Shown one piece after another: positions 17,600 through 25,297 of a stretch of DNA of 41,159 bases. This stretch comes from Persephonella sp. (GTDB lineage: Bacteria; Aquificota; Aquificia; Aquificales; Hydrogenothermaceae). A program made the translations under genes and the position numbers. The stretch spans positions 1 to 41,159 of the forward strand of contig JALSNI010000040.1 in the NCBI GenBank assembly GCA_026987075.1, written 5' to 3'. Under the pieces are notes generated by a model. The model saw only the letters and a program-made list of their open reading frames with translations. It had not been told where the DNA came from and searched no databases. Each line of letters opens with the position of its first letter. The stretch's first letter is position 1.

Positions 17600-18085
17600 A
17601 TGAGATACGAGATAACAAAGAAATTTAAGTTTGAAGCAGGACACAGAGTGTGGAAGCAGAACTTAACATCAGGGAAAGGAGCACGGCTTATGGAAGGTGA
17701 GATACCACCTAACCCCTGCCTGAACATACACGGACACAGCTACAAAGTGGAAGTTACAGTAGGTTCAGACACACTGAACGAACAGGAAATGGTGATAGAT
17801 TTTTACCACATAAAAGCAGCACTGAAGGATCTTATTGACAACAAGCTTGACCACTCTTTCATTATTGACAAAAACGACCCATTATATCCTTCCTTTAAGG
17901 AGCATTTTGGATTTTTAAAGCTGTTTGTTGTTGATTTCTGTCCCACAGCTGAAGCTTTAGCTAAATTTATATATGACTTTCTGACAGAGAAACTTGATGA
18001 GGCTGGACTCCTTGAGGATATAAAGGTTGTATCTGTCACCGTATGGGAAACAGAAACAGGTAAAGCTGTATATCGGGGACAGTAG
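17600..18085 (+). CDS. queD: 6-carboxytetrahydropterin synthase (QueD family)
   Basis: Converts dihydroneopterin triphosphate to 6-carboxytetrahydropterin, early in queuosine synthesis. The ATG at 17600 follows AGGAGA; a GTG one codon upstream is a worse start. The 161-residue protein has the zinc His in FEAGHRVW, the catalytic Cys and two zinc His in CLNIHGHSY (the CxxxHGH form typical of QueD), and DHSFI near 88. It is longer than many QueD proteins (about 120-140), with extra residues between the first His motif and the CxxxHGH. queA at the window start belongs to the same pathway. Confidence 0.9.
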   Translation: MRYEITKKFKFEAGHRVWKQNLTSGKGARLMEGEIPPNPCLNIHGHSYKVEVTVGSDTLNEQEMVIDFYHIKAALKDLIDNKLDHSFIIDKNDPLYPSFKEHFGFLKLFVVDFCPTAEALAKFIYDFLTEKLDEAGLLEDIKVVSVTVWETETGKAVYRGQ

Positions 18086-18213
18086 TGGAGCTTTTTTACA
18101 TTGCTGTTGTAATCTTTATAATGTTATTTATGACAGGGCTTTACTTTGTAGTGGGATACAGATTTATAAAAAAACATAAGGGAAAGAAAAATGGCAATAA
18201 TAAAACCATATAA
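18085..18213 (+). CDS. Possible 42-residue membrane peptide
   Basis: A GTG overlapping the last base of queD opens a 42-codon frame. The product has one clear hydrophobic helix (IAVVIFIMLFMTGLYFVV) followed by a basic tail (RFIKKHKGKKNGNN), a typical small inner-membrane protein with the tail inside. It overlaps the start of the gamma-carbonic anhydrase gene by 23 bp. The upstream GGGGAC is only a weak ribosome binding site. It fills the otherwise empty 105-bp gap between the two genes. Confidence 0.45.
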   Translation: MELFYIAVVIFIMLFMTGLYFVVGYRFIKKHKGKKNGNNKTI

Positions 18214-18709
18214 AGGAAAGTATCCAAAAATACACCCAACAGCATTTATTGCAGAGAATGCAGTTATCATTGGAGATGTTGAAATAGGGGAAGACTGCTC
18301 CATATGGTATAACGTTGTTATCAGAGGAGATGTAAACTACATAAGGATAGGAGACAGAACAAACATTCAGGACGGAACTATTATCCACGTTGACCACAAA
18401 AAATATCCTACCATCATAGGTAAAGAAGTAACAGTGGGGCACAATGTGATGCTGCATGCCTGCACCATTGAGGACAGGGCTCTGATAGGAATGTCTGCAA
18501 CAGTTATGGATGGAGCAGTAGTGGGGAAAGAAAGCATTGTCGGAGCAGGAGCACTGGTAACGCCAGGCAAGGTTATACAGCCCAGAACCCTGTGGACAGG
18601 TTCACCAGCAAAATTCAAAAGAAATCTAACAGAAGAAGAACTGCAGTGGCTGGAAAAATCTTACCAGAACTACATAAGGTATAAAAATTCTTATCTTGAT
18701 GAGTTATAA
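18191..18709 (+). CDS. Gamma-class carbonic anhydrase family protein
   Basis: A 172-residue left-handed beta-helix protein of the gamma-carbonic anhydrase (CamH/YrdA) family. Hexapeptide repeats run through most of it. The family signature NVVIRGDVNYIRIGDRTNIQD is visible around residues 40-60 (in parts), with metal-binding His residues in TIIHVDH and VGHNVMLHAC. Three His are expected to hold zinc or iron between subunits of a trimer. Carbonic anhydrase activity would suit an autotroph, but many members lack proven activity. AAGGGA precedes the ATG. Confidence 0.9.
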   Translation: MAIIKPYKGKYPKIHPTAFIAENAVIIGDVEIGEDCSIWYNVVIRGDVNYIRIGDRTNIQDGTIIHVDHKKYPTIIGKEVTVGHNVMLHACTIEDRALIGMSATVMDGAVVGKESIVGAGALVTPGKVIQPRTLWTGSPAKFKRNLTEEELQWLEKSYQNYIRYKNSYLDEL

Positions 18710-18741
18710 TATTTTTCCCATTTTTGTTAGAGAGGTTAGAG

Positions 18742-19035
18742 ATGACAAAAGCAGACATAGTTAACTACATAATGGAAAAGAAAAAGGTGAACGCTGCAAA
18801 AAAGGATGTTTCAAACATAGTTAGCAGAGTTTTTGAGATAATATCTGAGGAACTTATAAACGGAGAGGATAATCACAAAATACAGATTTCTGGATTTGGA
18901 ACATTTATTGTCAAAAAGAGAGCTCCAAAAGTAGGAAGAAACCCAAGAACAAAAGAAGAGAAATTGATACCAGAAAGATTTGGAATATCTTTTAAGGTTG
19001 GTAAAAAACTCCACAGAGAACTAAACGGAAATTAA
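18742..19035 (+). CDS. HU/IHF-family DNA-binding protein
   Basis: A 97-residue histone-like protein that bends DNA. The ATG at 18742 is chosen because GAGG lies six bases upstream and because MTKADIVNYI matches the family N-terminus; a TTG at 18724 would add six residues without support. The signature GFGTFIVKKRAPKVGRNPRTKE near residues 52-73 (DNA-binding arm) ends in PERFGISFKVGKKL. Lys/Thr content and the sequence NPRT fit both HU and IHF; I do not assign a subunit. It is immediately followed by tRNA-Pro, 3 bp after its stop. Confidence 0.94.
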   Translation: MTKADIVNYIMEKKKVNAAKKDVSNIVSRVFEIISEELINGEDNHKIQISGFGTFIVKKRAPKVGRNPRTKEEKLIPERFGISFKVGKKLHRELNGN

Positions 19036-19038
19036 AGT

Positions 19039-19114
19039 CGGAGCGTAGCTCAGGCGGTAGAGCACTGGCATGGGGGGCCAGAGGTCGGCGGTTCAAGTCC
19101 GCTCGCTCCGACCA
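19039..19114 (+). tRNA. tRNA-Pro (anticodon GGG)
   Basis: The 76-base sequence folds into a cloverleaf: acceptor CGGAGCG with CGCTCCG, D stem GCTC/GAGC, anticodon stem CTGGC/GCCAG with GGG at 19072-19074, T arm around TTCAAGT, discriminator A and an encoded CCA. The C1-G72 pair is typical of bacterial tRNA-Pro. It starts 3 bp after the HU-family gene and may be processed from that transcript. Confidence 0.95.
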
Positions 19115-19121
19115 TTTAATA

Positions 19122-19757
19122 TTACGCCAGTCTTCTGTAAGCCTCTATAAGCCTGCTGATTTCAGGAGCTGAAAGATTTTTCAGCTGTTCCTCACTACTT
19201 ATCACTTTTTTCAATACCTGTTTTGAAATCTGGGAAAGCTCAACCTTTGTTTTCTTGGCAAGGGTTTTAACATACTCCACCTGTTTTTCTGTTGCTGGAA
19301 CAGTCTTTCCAATTTCAAGCTCACCCCTGTAAGCTCTACTACCTATGGAGTAAAGGGAAAGACACTTACCTATTCCATCGGTTATTGCCCCTTTCAGAGC
19401 ATCAGCTGGAGATACATTCTCTCCTCCTCCTATCTGGACTTTCTTTATCCTGTCGTCTAATATCCAGAGGGAAACTTCTACCGTTGCCTGATACACCTTT
19501 TCTTTGTTTCCACTCTTCCTCATCACTTCCTTTTCTTCAAGGGATATAAGCCTGTAATCGTAAGACCACAGAGTCGTAACACTGTTCAGGGCATCAATAA
19601 GAAACTGGGGAACATATCCTATCAGTTTTCTCCCTCTTGCAGGAACTTCCTGAAGGGCCTTTTCTCCGTAACTGTCCAATATCTCATTGACCTTCTTTGC
19701 AATCTCCTTCAGTTGTCTGTCCAACTTTTGTTTTTCTTCATTTGAAATTCTTTCCAT
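19122..19757 (-). CDS. Rad52/DdrA-like single-strand annealing protein
   Basis: A 211-residue protein resembling the Rad52/22 family, which anneals complementary single strands in recombination and repair. The core (about 45-150) has IGYVPQFLIDALNSV, WSYDYRLIS, a strand with VYQATVEVSLWI, the glycine-rich QIGGGENVSPADALKGAITDGIGKCLSL, and SRAYRGEL, in the order seen in Rad52-type cores. The C-terminal TEKQVEYVKTLAKK...APEISRLIEAYRRL resembles the small helical tail of phage and bacterial annealing proteins. A strong AAGGAG precedes the ATG. No phage genes surround it. Fold assignment is by motif recall only. Confidence 0.72.
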   Translation of the reverse strand: MERISNEEKQKLDRQLKEIAKKVNEILDSYGEKALQEVPARGRKLIGYVPQFLIDALNSVTTLWSYDYRLISLEEKEVMRKSGNKEKVYQATVEVSLWILDDRIKKVQIGGGENVSPADALKGAITDGIGKCLSLYSIGSRAYRGELEIGKTVPATEKQVEYVKTLAKKTKVELSQISKQVLKKVISSEEQLKNLSAPEISRLIEAYRRLA

Positions 19758-19888
19758 CTTTTCACTCCTTCCTTATTTTTCAACTACTTACAATCTATGT
19801 TAAAATCACATCAAATCAACAAAAGCTTTCTTTTGAAAATTGTGGAAAAATATATACCTTAAACAAAAATTCCTTGGGATATAGAAAA

Positions 19889-21037
19889 ATGAAAAAAATC
19901 TTCATCAGCGTTGGTGAGATTTCTGGAGATAACTACGCATCACAGCTTATAAAACTGCTTCCCCAGTACAGATGGACAGGTATCACAGGTCCAAAAATGA
20001 GGCAGGCAGGATGTGAAACAGTCCAGAGATTAGAGGATATATCTGTTGTTGGTATAATGGAAGCCATTCCCAAATACCTGCAGATAAGAAAGAGTTTTAA
20101 AAAAGCTGTTGAAGAGTTAGAAAAAGGGGTTGATCTTCTTGTTGTTGTGGATTTTCCCGGTTTTAACCTTAAACTGTTGGAGGAAGCAAAGAAAAGAGGC
20201 ATAAAAACTGTTTACTTTATTGCACCTCAGGTTTGGGCATGGGGAAAGGGAAGAATACCAAAAATTGCAAAAAATACAGACATTCTCATATCTATATGGC
20301 CTTTTGAGAAAGATGTTTACAGAGATTACTTAGACCAGTTTAGATTGGAATTTGTCGGGCATCCCCTTTTAGACATTGTAAAAACCACAAAAACAGAAAG
20401 TGAGATAAAAGCTATCCTCAGCATCCCTGAAGAAAAAAAACTGTTTGGCTTTCTCCCAGGCAGCAGAGAAAGTGAAGTGAAAACACTTCTACCTTTAATG
20501 CTGAAAGCAGGAGAGATTTTGATAAAGGAAAAGCCTGAGCTTCACTTTGTGATTCCAGCCACTCCCAATGTGGAAAAACTGATAAAAGATGAGATTTCTA
20601 AACATAAACTGCCTGTATCTGTTCTCACTGAAGAACAGATAAAAAATCCTTCCTACGAGGTTATGAAACATTCTGTCTTCTCTGTAATCGCATCAGGGAC
20701 GGCGACATTAGAGGCATCAATAATAGGTAATCCATTTATTCTGGTTTACAAGGTCTCTCCTATCACATTTTTTATCGGCAGAATGCTTGTATCTATAGAT
20801 TATTTAGGTCTGCCAAACATAATAGCAGGAAGAGAAGTCATAAAGGAATTGCTCCAGAAAGACTGCAGTCCTGAAAAGATTGCATCAGAAAGTCTAAAAT
20901 ATCTAAAAAATCCACAGCTTTACGAAAAAACAAAAAAAGAGCTTCAAGGGGTAAAATCTGCCCTTGGAGAAAAGGGAGCGCTGAAAAAAACAGCCCAGAT
21001 TATAAAGGACTACCTGGAATCTGTATCAGGGAAGTAG
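19889..21037 (+). CDS. lpxB: Lipid-A-disaccharide synthase
   Basis: Joins UDP-diacylglucosamine and lipid X to form the lipid A disaccharide at the inner face of the membrane. The ATG at 19889 gives a 382-residue protein starting MKKIFISVGEISGDNYAS, the conserved N-terminus; the frame upstream is spurious and covers the promoter region. Other motifs are VGIMEAI, LVVVDFPGFNL, YFIAPQVWAWGKGR, LPGSRESE near residue 190, and ASGTATLEA near 272. Its 3' end overlaps the converging exported-protein gene by 28 bp. Confidence 0.96.
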   Translation: MKKIFISVGEISGDNYASQLIKLLPQYRWTGITGPKMRQAGCETVQRLEDISVVGIMEAIPKYLQIRKSFKKAVEELEKGVDLLVVVDFPGFNLKLLEEAKKRGIKTVYFIAPQVWAWGKGRIPKIAKNTDILISIWPFEKDVYRDYLDQFRLEFVGHPLLDIVKTTKTESEIKAILSIPEEKKLFGFLPGSRESEVKTLLPLMLKAGEILIKEKPELHFVIPATPNVEKLIKDEISKHKLPVSVLTEEQIKNPSYEVMKHSVFSVIASGTATLEASIIGNPFILVYKVSPITFFIGRMLVSIDYLGLPNIIAGREVIKELLQKDCSPEKIASESLKYLKNPQLYEKTKKELQGVKSALGEKGALKKTAQIIKDYLESVSGK

Positions 21038-21450
21038 TATAACTCCCATCTTATCTCCCCCCTATCACAGTTTACATAGTTGTCTAATTCACAGTATGTA
21101 AGGACTATCTGTCCGATGGTAAGGTCTTTAATCAGTTTTCTCTCTGGTATGTTGCCTACATATGTTATACACTTTCCTTCCTTTTCTATAGGCTCTAATT
21201 TTATGTCGTAATAACCTTTCAGATACTTTCTTTCAGATAGAATAAACTCTAAAGGACATTTGTCCCCTTTTATCTTCAGTATAAACTTTCCCGGCAGGTT
21301 TACCATCTTTACAGGATTTTTCTGAAAGTAAAAAAACTTACCAAAATATACATTTTCCCCTAATATGATTATCCTTTCAGAACCGCGGAAAAAGGGCTGG
21401 CTGTAAGCAAAACCAAACATCACAGCAAAAAATAAAACAACAAATCTCAC
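21010..21450 (-). CDS. Exported protein of unknown function
   Basis: A 146-residue protein with a signal peptide (MRFVVLFFAVMFGFAYSQP, probable cleavage after FAYS) and a beta-rich mature part. Four Cys occur in the mature part, around the segments DKCPLEF, GKCITYV, YCELD and NCDRGE, and could form disulfides in the periplasm. The start is a GTG behind a G-rich ribosome binding site. It lies 50 bp downstream of the CsgG-like gene on the same strand, so the two are probably co-transcribed and may act together. The family is not recognised. Confidence 0.75.
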   Translation of the reverse strand: MRFVVLFFAVMFGFAYSQPFFRGSERIIILGENVYFGKFFYFQKNPVKMVNLPGKFILKIKGDKCPLEFILSERKYLKGYYDIKLEPIEKEGKCITYVGNIPERKLIKDLTIGQIVLTYCELDNYVNCDRGEIRWELYYFPDTDSR

Positions 21451-21500
21451 AGCTATTCACCCCCCTTTATTTTTAAATATGGAGAGTTTTCACACAGTTA

Positions 21501-22220
21501 TCAACGGTATCTGTAATACTTTTCAGGAATGCTGTATATGATTTCTTTAGAGATTTTTTTCACAAGGTCAAAAGCAGCCTTTTCAATAGGAGTTCTACTG
21601 CTTAAGGCAACACCTCCAACAGCCCCTCCTTCTTTGAATGCACCTTCCCCAAACAGAACATTCCACCGTGTAAACTCTCCCTCTCCTGTCAGGGATTTTA
21701 TAATCCTTCCTGTCCTTACATCAACAAGTCTGACAATCATCTGAATGTAGCTTTTCCTGAACTCAAGAAGACCTCCTGTTATGTGCTGTCTTCCACCTTC
21801 CCTCCAGGGAAGTAAAACAGGAACGAAAAAAATTGTGCTGTCTGGCTTTACAGAAGTGATTGCTCCAACAATAAGAATGTCAACGCCTTCAAGAAGTCCA
21901 GCAGGAACAGCCCTTTTAATGTCAATAACTTCTGACTGGCTGAGCAAAATCTCTTTTTTTATCTCTTTCAGTCCCTCTCCCCTCTCTAACATAACAAATC
22001 TGTTTGACGGCACAAGCTCATTAATAAGTAAATCCTTTACAGCTGAAGCAAGTTTTTTATCACATCTATTTGCCTTGCAGAAAACAACTACAGAAACCCT
22101 TGCCTTTAAGCCCTCATATCTGACTGTTTCGTTAAACCCTTTCTGTGAAGTTTCAGCGGAATGCTTTATTCCAGAGCAGGAAATCACAAACAAAAAAACA
22201 GTTAAAATAAAAAGCCTCAT
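21501..22220 (-). CDS. CsgG/HfaB-like lipoprotein
   Basis: A 239-residue protein with a lipoprotein signal peptide (LFVISC, lipid-modified Cys at residue 15) and the CsgG-type fold pattern: LASAVKDLLINELVPSNRFVMLERG near 60-82, VDILIVGAITSV near 112, IVRLVDVRTGRIIKSLTGEGEF near 160-182, and PIEKAAFDLVKKI near 210. CsgG forms the outer-membrane curli secretion pore; HfaB and other members act in adhesin or unknown secretion. No curli subunit genes are present, so the role is open. A GGAGG precedes the ATG. It is divergent from fetB. Confidence 0.75.
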   Translation of the reverse strand: MRLFILTVFLFVISCSGIKHSAETSQKGFNETVRYEGLKARVSVVVFCKANRCDKKLASAVKDLLINELVPSNRFVMLERGEGLKEIKKEILLSQSEVIDIKRAVPAGLLEGVDILIVGAITSVKPDSTIFFVPVLLPWREGGRQHITGGLLEFRKSYIQMIVRLVDVRTGRIIKSLTGEGEFTRWNVLFGEGAFKEGGAVGGVALSSRTPIEKAAFDLVKKISKEIIYSIPEKYYRYR

Positions 22221-22281
22221 TCAGTCCTCCACGCCTATTTATTTTATAATATTTTCTTTTCATAAAATCTGAAGGAGAGCC
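22221..22281. promoter_or_regulatory. Divergent promoter region csgG-like / fetB
   Basis: A 61-bp AT-rich gap between divergent genes. TATAAT at 22245-22250 reads on the plus strand and TATAAA-like sequence on the minus strand. No good -35 hexamers are seen, so this marks a probable shared control region rather than defined promoters. Confidence 0.35.
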
Positions 22282-23019
22282 ATGGAATACAAATTCCTGT
22301 TTTCTTACTTGATGGTTATTACTGCCCTTTATTATGCTTATAGGGAGAGATTGGGTATAGAAAAAACACTGTTTATAAACTCTGTAAGGGCTTTTATCCA
22401 GCTGCTTTTTTTAGGATACATTCTGACATTTATCTTCCATTTAAATAGCCCTTTTGAGCTAATAGGTATACTGTTTTTGATGATTTTGTTTGCATCTTAC
22501 ACAGCCCAGAGCAGAGTAAAACTGAAAGAAAAAGGTTACTCAACAGCATTTTTGACTATTCTGCTCAGCTCATCTATTGTTATAGCATCACTTTTGATTT
22601 TTGGTATTGTTAGTTTCAAACCTAACGAGATTATCCCTGTAGGGGGAATGATAATAGGTAATGCACTGAATGTTTACACCATCGCCGTAGACAGAATGAA
22701 AGGTGAGGTAGAAAACAGCATAGATATTATTGAAAACATTGTAGCCCTTGGAGGAAGGTTAAAAGACGCATTCAGTCTTATAGGAAAAAAGTCTGTAAAA
22801 GCAGCAATGATACCTGTTACAAATATGCTTCAGACTGTTGGGATAATACATATTCCCGGCATCACAACAGGTATGCTTATTGCAGGGGCTGACCCTTTCA
22901 CAGCTGTTTCTTATCAGCTTGCTATAATGTATATGGTGGTTTCTGTTGCAATGTTTACAGGTATTTTTTCTGTCAGATTTGGCTATGACAAAATATTAAG
23001 GACGGTAAAACAGAGCTGA
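22282..23019 (+). CDS. fetB: FetB/YbbM-family ABC permease, probable metal exporter
   Basis: A 245-residue integral membrane protein of the UPF0014/FetB family, with about seven hydrophobic segments. Family hallmarks are GNALNVYTIAVDRM near residues 124-137 and IPGITTGMLIAGADPFTAVSYQL near 190-212. In E. coli FetAB exports iron and protects against oxidative stress; other relatives are aluminium-tolerance transporters. The partner ATPase FetA is not encoded in this window, so it must lie elsewhere or be supplied by another ABC protein. GAAGGAGAG precedes the ATG. The stop overlaps the waaA start as TGATG. Confidence 0.87.
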   Translation: MEYKFLFSYLMVITALYYAYRERLGIEKTLFINSVRAFIQLLFLGYILTFIFHLNSPFELIGILFLMILFASYTAQSRVKLKEKGYSTAFLTILLSSSIVIASLLIFGIVSFKPNEIIPVGGMIIGNALNVYTIAVDRMKGEVENSIDIIENIVALGGRLKDAFSLIGKKSVKAAMIPVTNMLQTVGIIHIPGITTGMLIAGADPFTAVSYQLAIMYMVVSVAMFTGIFSVRFGYDKILRTVKQS

Positions 23020-24221
23020 TGGGAATAATTTACAGCATACTTTATGCTTTAGCCCTTTTTATCTACCTTCCTGTTTTTATTTTTATCACAAAGAAAAAAG
23101 GCTACTCCCCAGAACTTAAAGACAGATTTGTCCTGTATCAGGGAGATTACAAAAACTGTATATGGTTTCACTGTGCCAGTGTTGGAGAGCTTAATGTTGC
23201 AAGACCTATAATTGAATACTTCAAAAAAGAAAGGGAGATTCTTATCACTGTCTCATCTCCACGGGGAAAAAAGTATGCAAAAAAAGTTTATCCCTTTGCA
23301 ACAGTAAGAACTGTTCCTTTTGATTTGCCGTTTTTGGTCAATAGATTTATAAAGATGTACAAACCATCTGTCTTAATTGTTGTTGAAGGGGAGCTGTGGT
23401 TTAATCTTATAACTGTAACATCAAAGTTTATTCCTGTTATATCAGTGAATACCCGAATTTCCCCTTCTTCTTACAGAGTTTACAGAAAGTTAAAACCCTT
23501 CTACAAAAAAATCCTGAACAGTTTTTCCCTACTTATAGTCAGAACAGAAACAGACAGAAACTATCTACAGGAGTTTGTCAAACAAAAAGAAAAGATAGTT
23601 ATGTGTGGAGACCTGAAATTTGTATCCTCAAAAGGTGCAAAAACTGTTAATATCAACAAAGAGGGAAGAGTTGTTGTTGCAGGAAGCACCCACTTTCCAG
23701 AAGAAAAGATAATAATAAAAGCATTTCAAAATCTCAAAAAAGAATTCCCTGACCTGAAGCTTGTGATAGCTCCAAGACATTTAGAAAGGGTTTCAGAGGT
23801 TGAGAAAATTGTCCAAGAAAACAATCTCAGCTGCAGCCTCAGAACAGAAACAGACCAGATAAAAACAGACGTTTACATATTAGACACTGTCGGTGAGCTT
23901 TCAGGATTTTATAAACATGCTGATGCTGTCTTTGTGGGAGGAACATTTGCCCCTGTTGGAGGACACAACATCTTAGAAGCTGTTTTACAAAACAGACCTG
24001 TCGTTATAGGTCCAAACTATCATAAAATAAAAGATACAGTGGAAGAGATTAAAAAAACAGGCTTTCTAAAAATTGCCTCTGATGAAAAAGATTTAGAAAG
24101 GCGTATAAAAGAGTTCCTTACAGAGAAACTACCTGAGATAGATTTTTCACAAATTTCCGAAAATATATACCAGTGCTACATCAGTAATATAAAAGGAGCT
24201 GTAAATGGACATAACAGATAG
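23019..24221 (+). CDS. waaA: 3-deoxy-D-manno-octulosonic acid (Kdo) transferase
   Basis: Adds Kdo from CMP-Kdo to lipid IVA during LPS inner-core synthesis at the inner membrane. The 400-residue GT30 protein has an N-terminal membrane anchor (about 4-22), the acceptor-domain segment IWFHCASVGELNVARP near 48-63 with the conserved Glu, VVEGELWFNLI near 124, and the CMP-Kdo binding FVGGTFAPVGGHNILEA near 303-319. Its start is coupled to the fetB stop, and its end overlaps the following iron-transporter gene by 17 bp. The number of Kdo residues added cannot be told from sequence. Confidence 0.95.
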   Translation: MGIIYSILYALALFIYLPVFIFITKKKGYSPELKDRFVLYQGDYKNCIWFHCASVGELNVARPIIEYFKKEREILITVSSPRGKKYAKKVYPFATVRTVPFDLPFLVNRFIKMYKPSVLIVVEGELWFNLITVTSKFIPVISVNTRISPSSYRVYRKLKPFYKKILNSFSLLIVRTETDRNYLQEFVKQKEKIVMCGDLKFVSSKGAKTVNINKEGRVVVAGSTHFPEEKIIIKAFQNLKKEFPDLKLVIAPRHLERVSEVEKIVQENNLSCSLRTETDQIKTDVYILDTVGELSGFYKHADAVFVGGTFAPVGGHNILEAVLQNRPVVIGPNYHKIKDTVEEIKKTGFLKIASDEKDLERRIKEFLTEKLPEIDFSQISENIYQCYISNIKGAVNGHNR

Positions 24222-25287
24222 AGCTTTACATTTTTACCAGATGGAAATCAGCGACTACACCACATATCTTGAAATATCAAAATCTGTCAAAGACAAAAAG
24301 CTGTCAGAAAAGATAAAAAACATTGCCCTTATGGAGAAAAAACATGCCCAGTTCTGGAAAGAGTTTTTACAGAAGAGAGGTGTAACAGACTTACCTGCTA
24401 AAAAATCAGCTTTTAAAATACGGCTGATGAAATTCTTATCTAAAATATTTAACCCTATCGTAGTAATATCATTCTTTGAATTGGGGGAATCTGGAGCAAT
24501 AAAAGAGTATTACAGATTTTTAAAAACAGAAAACCTTTCTGAAGAAGAGAAGGAAAAACTAAAAAACATAATATTAGACGAGATAGAACACGAGACATTT
24601 TTCGCAAGACAGATAAATGAAAAAGGTCTGTCTAACATCAGAGATTTTGTTTTAGGAATGAATGATGGATTGGTAGAGATACTGGGAGCAGTTGCTGGAC
24701 TTTCTGCCGTTTATCTGACACAGCCTGTTGTTGTTGGAGTATCAGGGCTTATTGTTGGAGTTGCAGGGGCACTATCTATGGGAATAGGAGCTTTTATATC
24801 TGTTCGCTCCCAGAGACAGGTAAATCAGGCACAGAAAGAACAGATGGAGATAATATTTGAGGTAGCACCAGAAAGGGCTGTCCAGGAATACAGAGAGCGC
24901 CTGATACAGTCGGGGGTTGTTGAAGAAATAGCAGAAGAGATTTCATCAAAGGTTGGAAAAAACAGAGAAGCTATATCAAAACTTCTGATAGAAGAAACAG
25001 AAGAAAATGAGATAAGGTCTGGGCTGTTTACAGGAATTGCCTATCTGTTTGGCGTGTTTTTTCCTGTTATTCCCTTCTTTTTCTCTCCAACTTCATATGT
25101 AGCACTGCCCTTTTCTATCCTGTTTGCAGGTATTGCCCTTACATTTGTTGCTGTTATAATTTCTGTGTTGTCTGGCATCAGCATAAAGAAAAAAGTATTA
25201 GAGATGGTTATATCAGCATTTACAGCAGCAGGTATTGCCTACGGCTTTGGTTCAATTATGCAGTCATTATTTGGAATAAACATATAA
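24205..25287 (+). CDS. Ferritin-like/VIT1 fusion transporter, MbfA-like
   Basis: A 360-residue two-domain protein. Residues about 1-145 form a rubrerythrin-type four-helix domain with di-iron ligands in patterns such as ME near 13, EKKHAQFW near 49, ELGE near 95 and DEIEHETFF near 129. Residues about 150-355 form a VIT1/CCC1-type transporter (LGMNDGLVEILGAVAGLSAVY, GVAGALSMGIGAFIS, then several membrane helices). Such proteins (MbfA) export ferrous iron and resist peroxide. AAGGAG precedes the ATG within the waaA end. Together with fetB this suggests local grouping of iron-efflux functions. Confidence 0.88.
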   Translation: MDITDRALHFYQMEISDYTTYLEISKSVKDKKLSEKIKNIALMEKKHAQFWKEFLQKRGVTDLPAKKSAFKIRLMKFLSKIFNPIVVISFFELGESGAIKEYYRFLKTENLSEEEKEKLKNIILDEIEHETFFARQINEKGLSNIRDFVLGMNDGLVEILGAVAGLSAVYLTQPVVVGVSGLIVGVAGALSMGIGAFISVRSQRQVNQAQKEQMEIIFEVAPERAVQEYRERLIQSGVVEEIAEEISSKVGKNREAISKLLIEETEENEIRSGLFTGIAYLFGVFFPVIPFFFSPTSYVALPFSILFAGIALTFVAVIISVLSGISIKKKVLEMVISAFTAAGIAYGFGSIMQSLFGINI

Positions 25288-25297
25288 GGAGAGAGAT

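Noticed and set aside
19697-19888. 64-residue N-terminal extension of LpxB
   Set aside because: The conserved LpxB N-terminus begins at 19889; the upstream part overlaps the start of the divergent Rad52-like gene and its control region.
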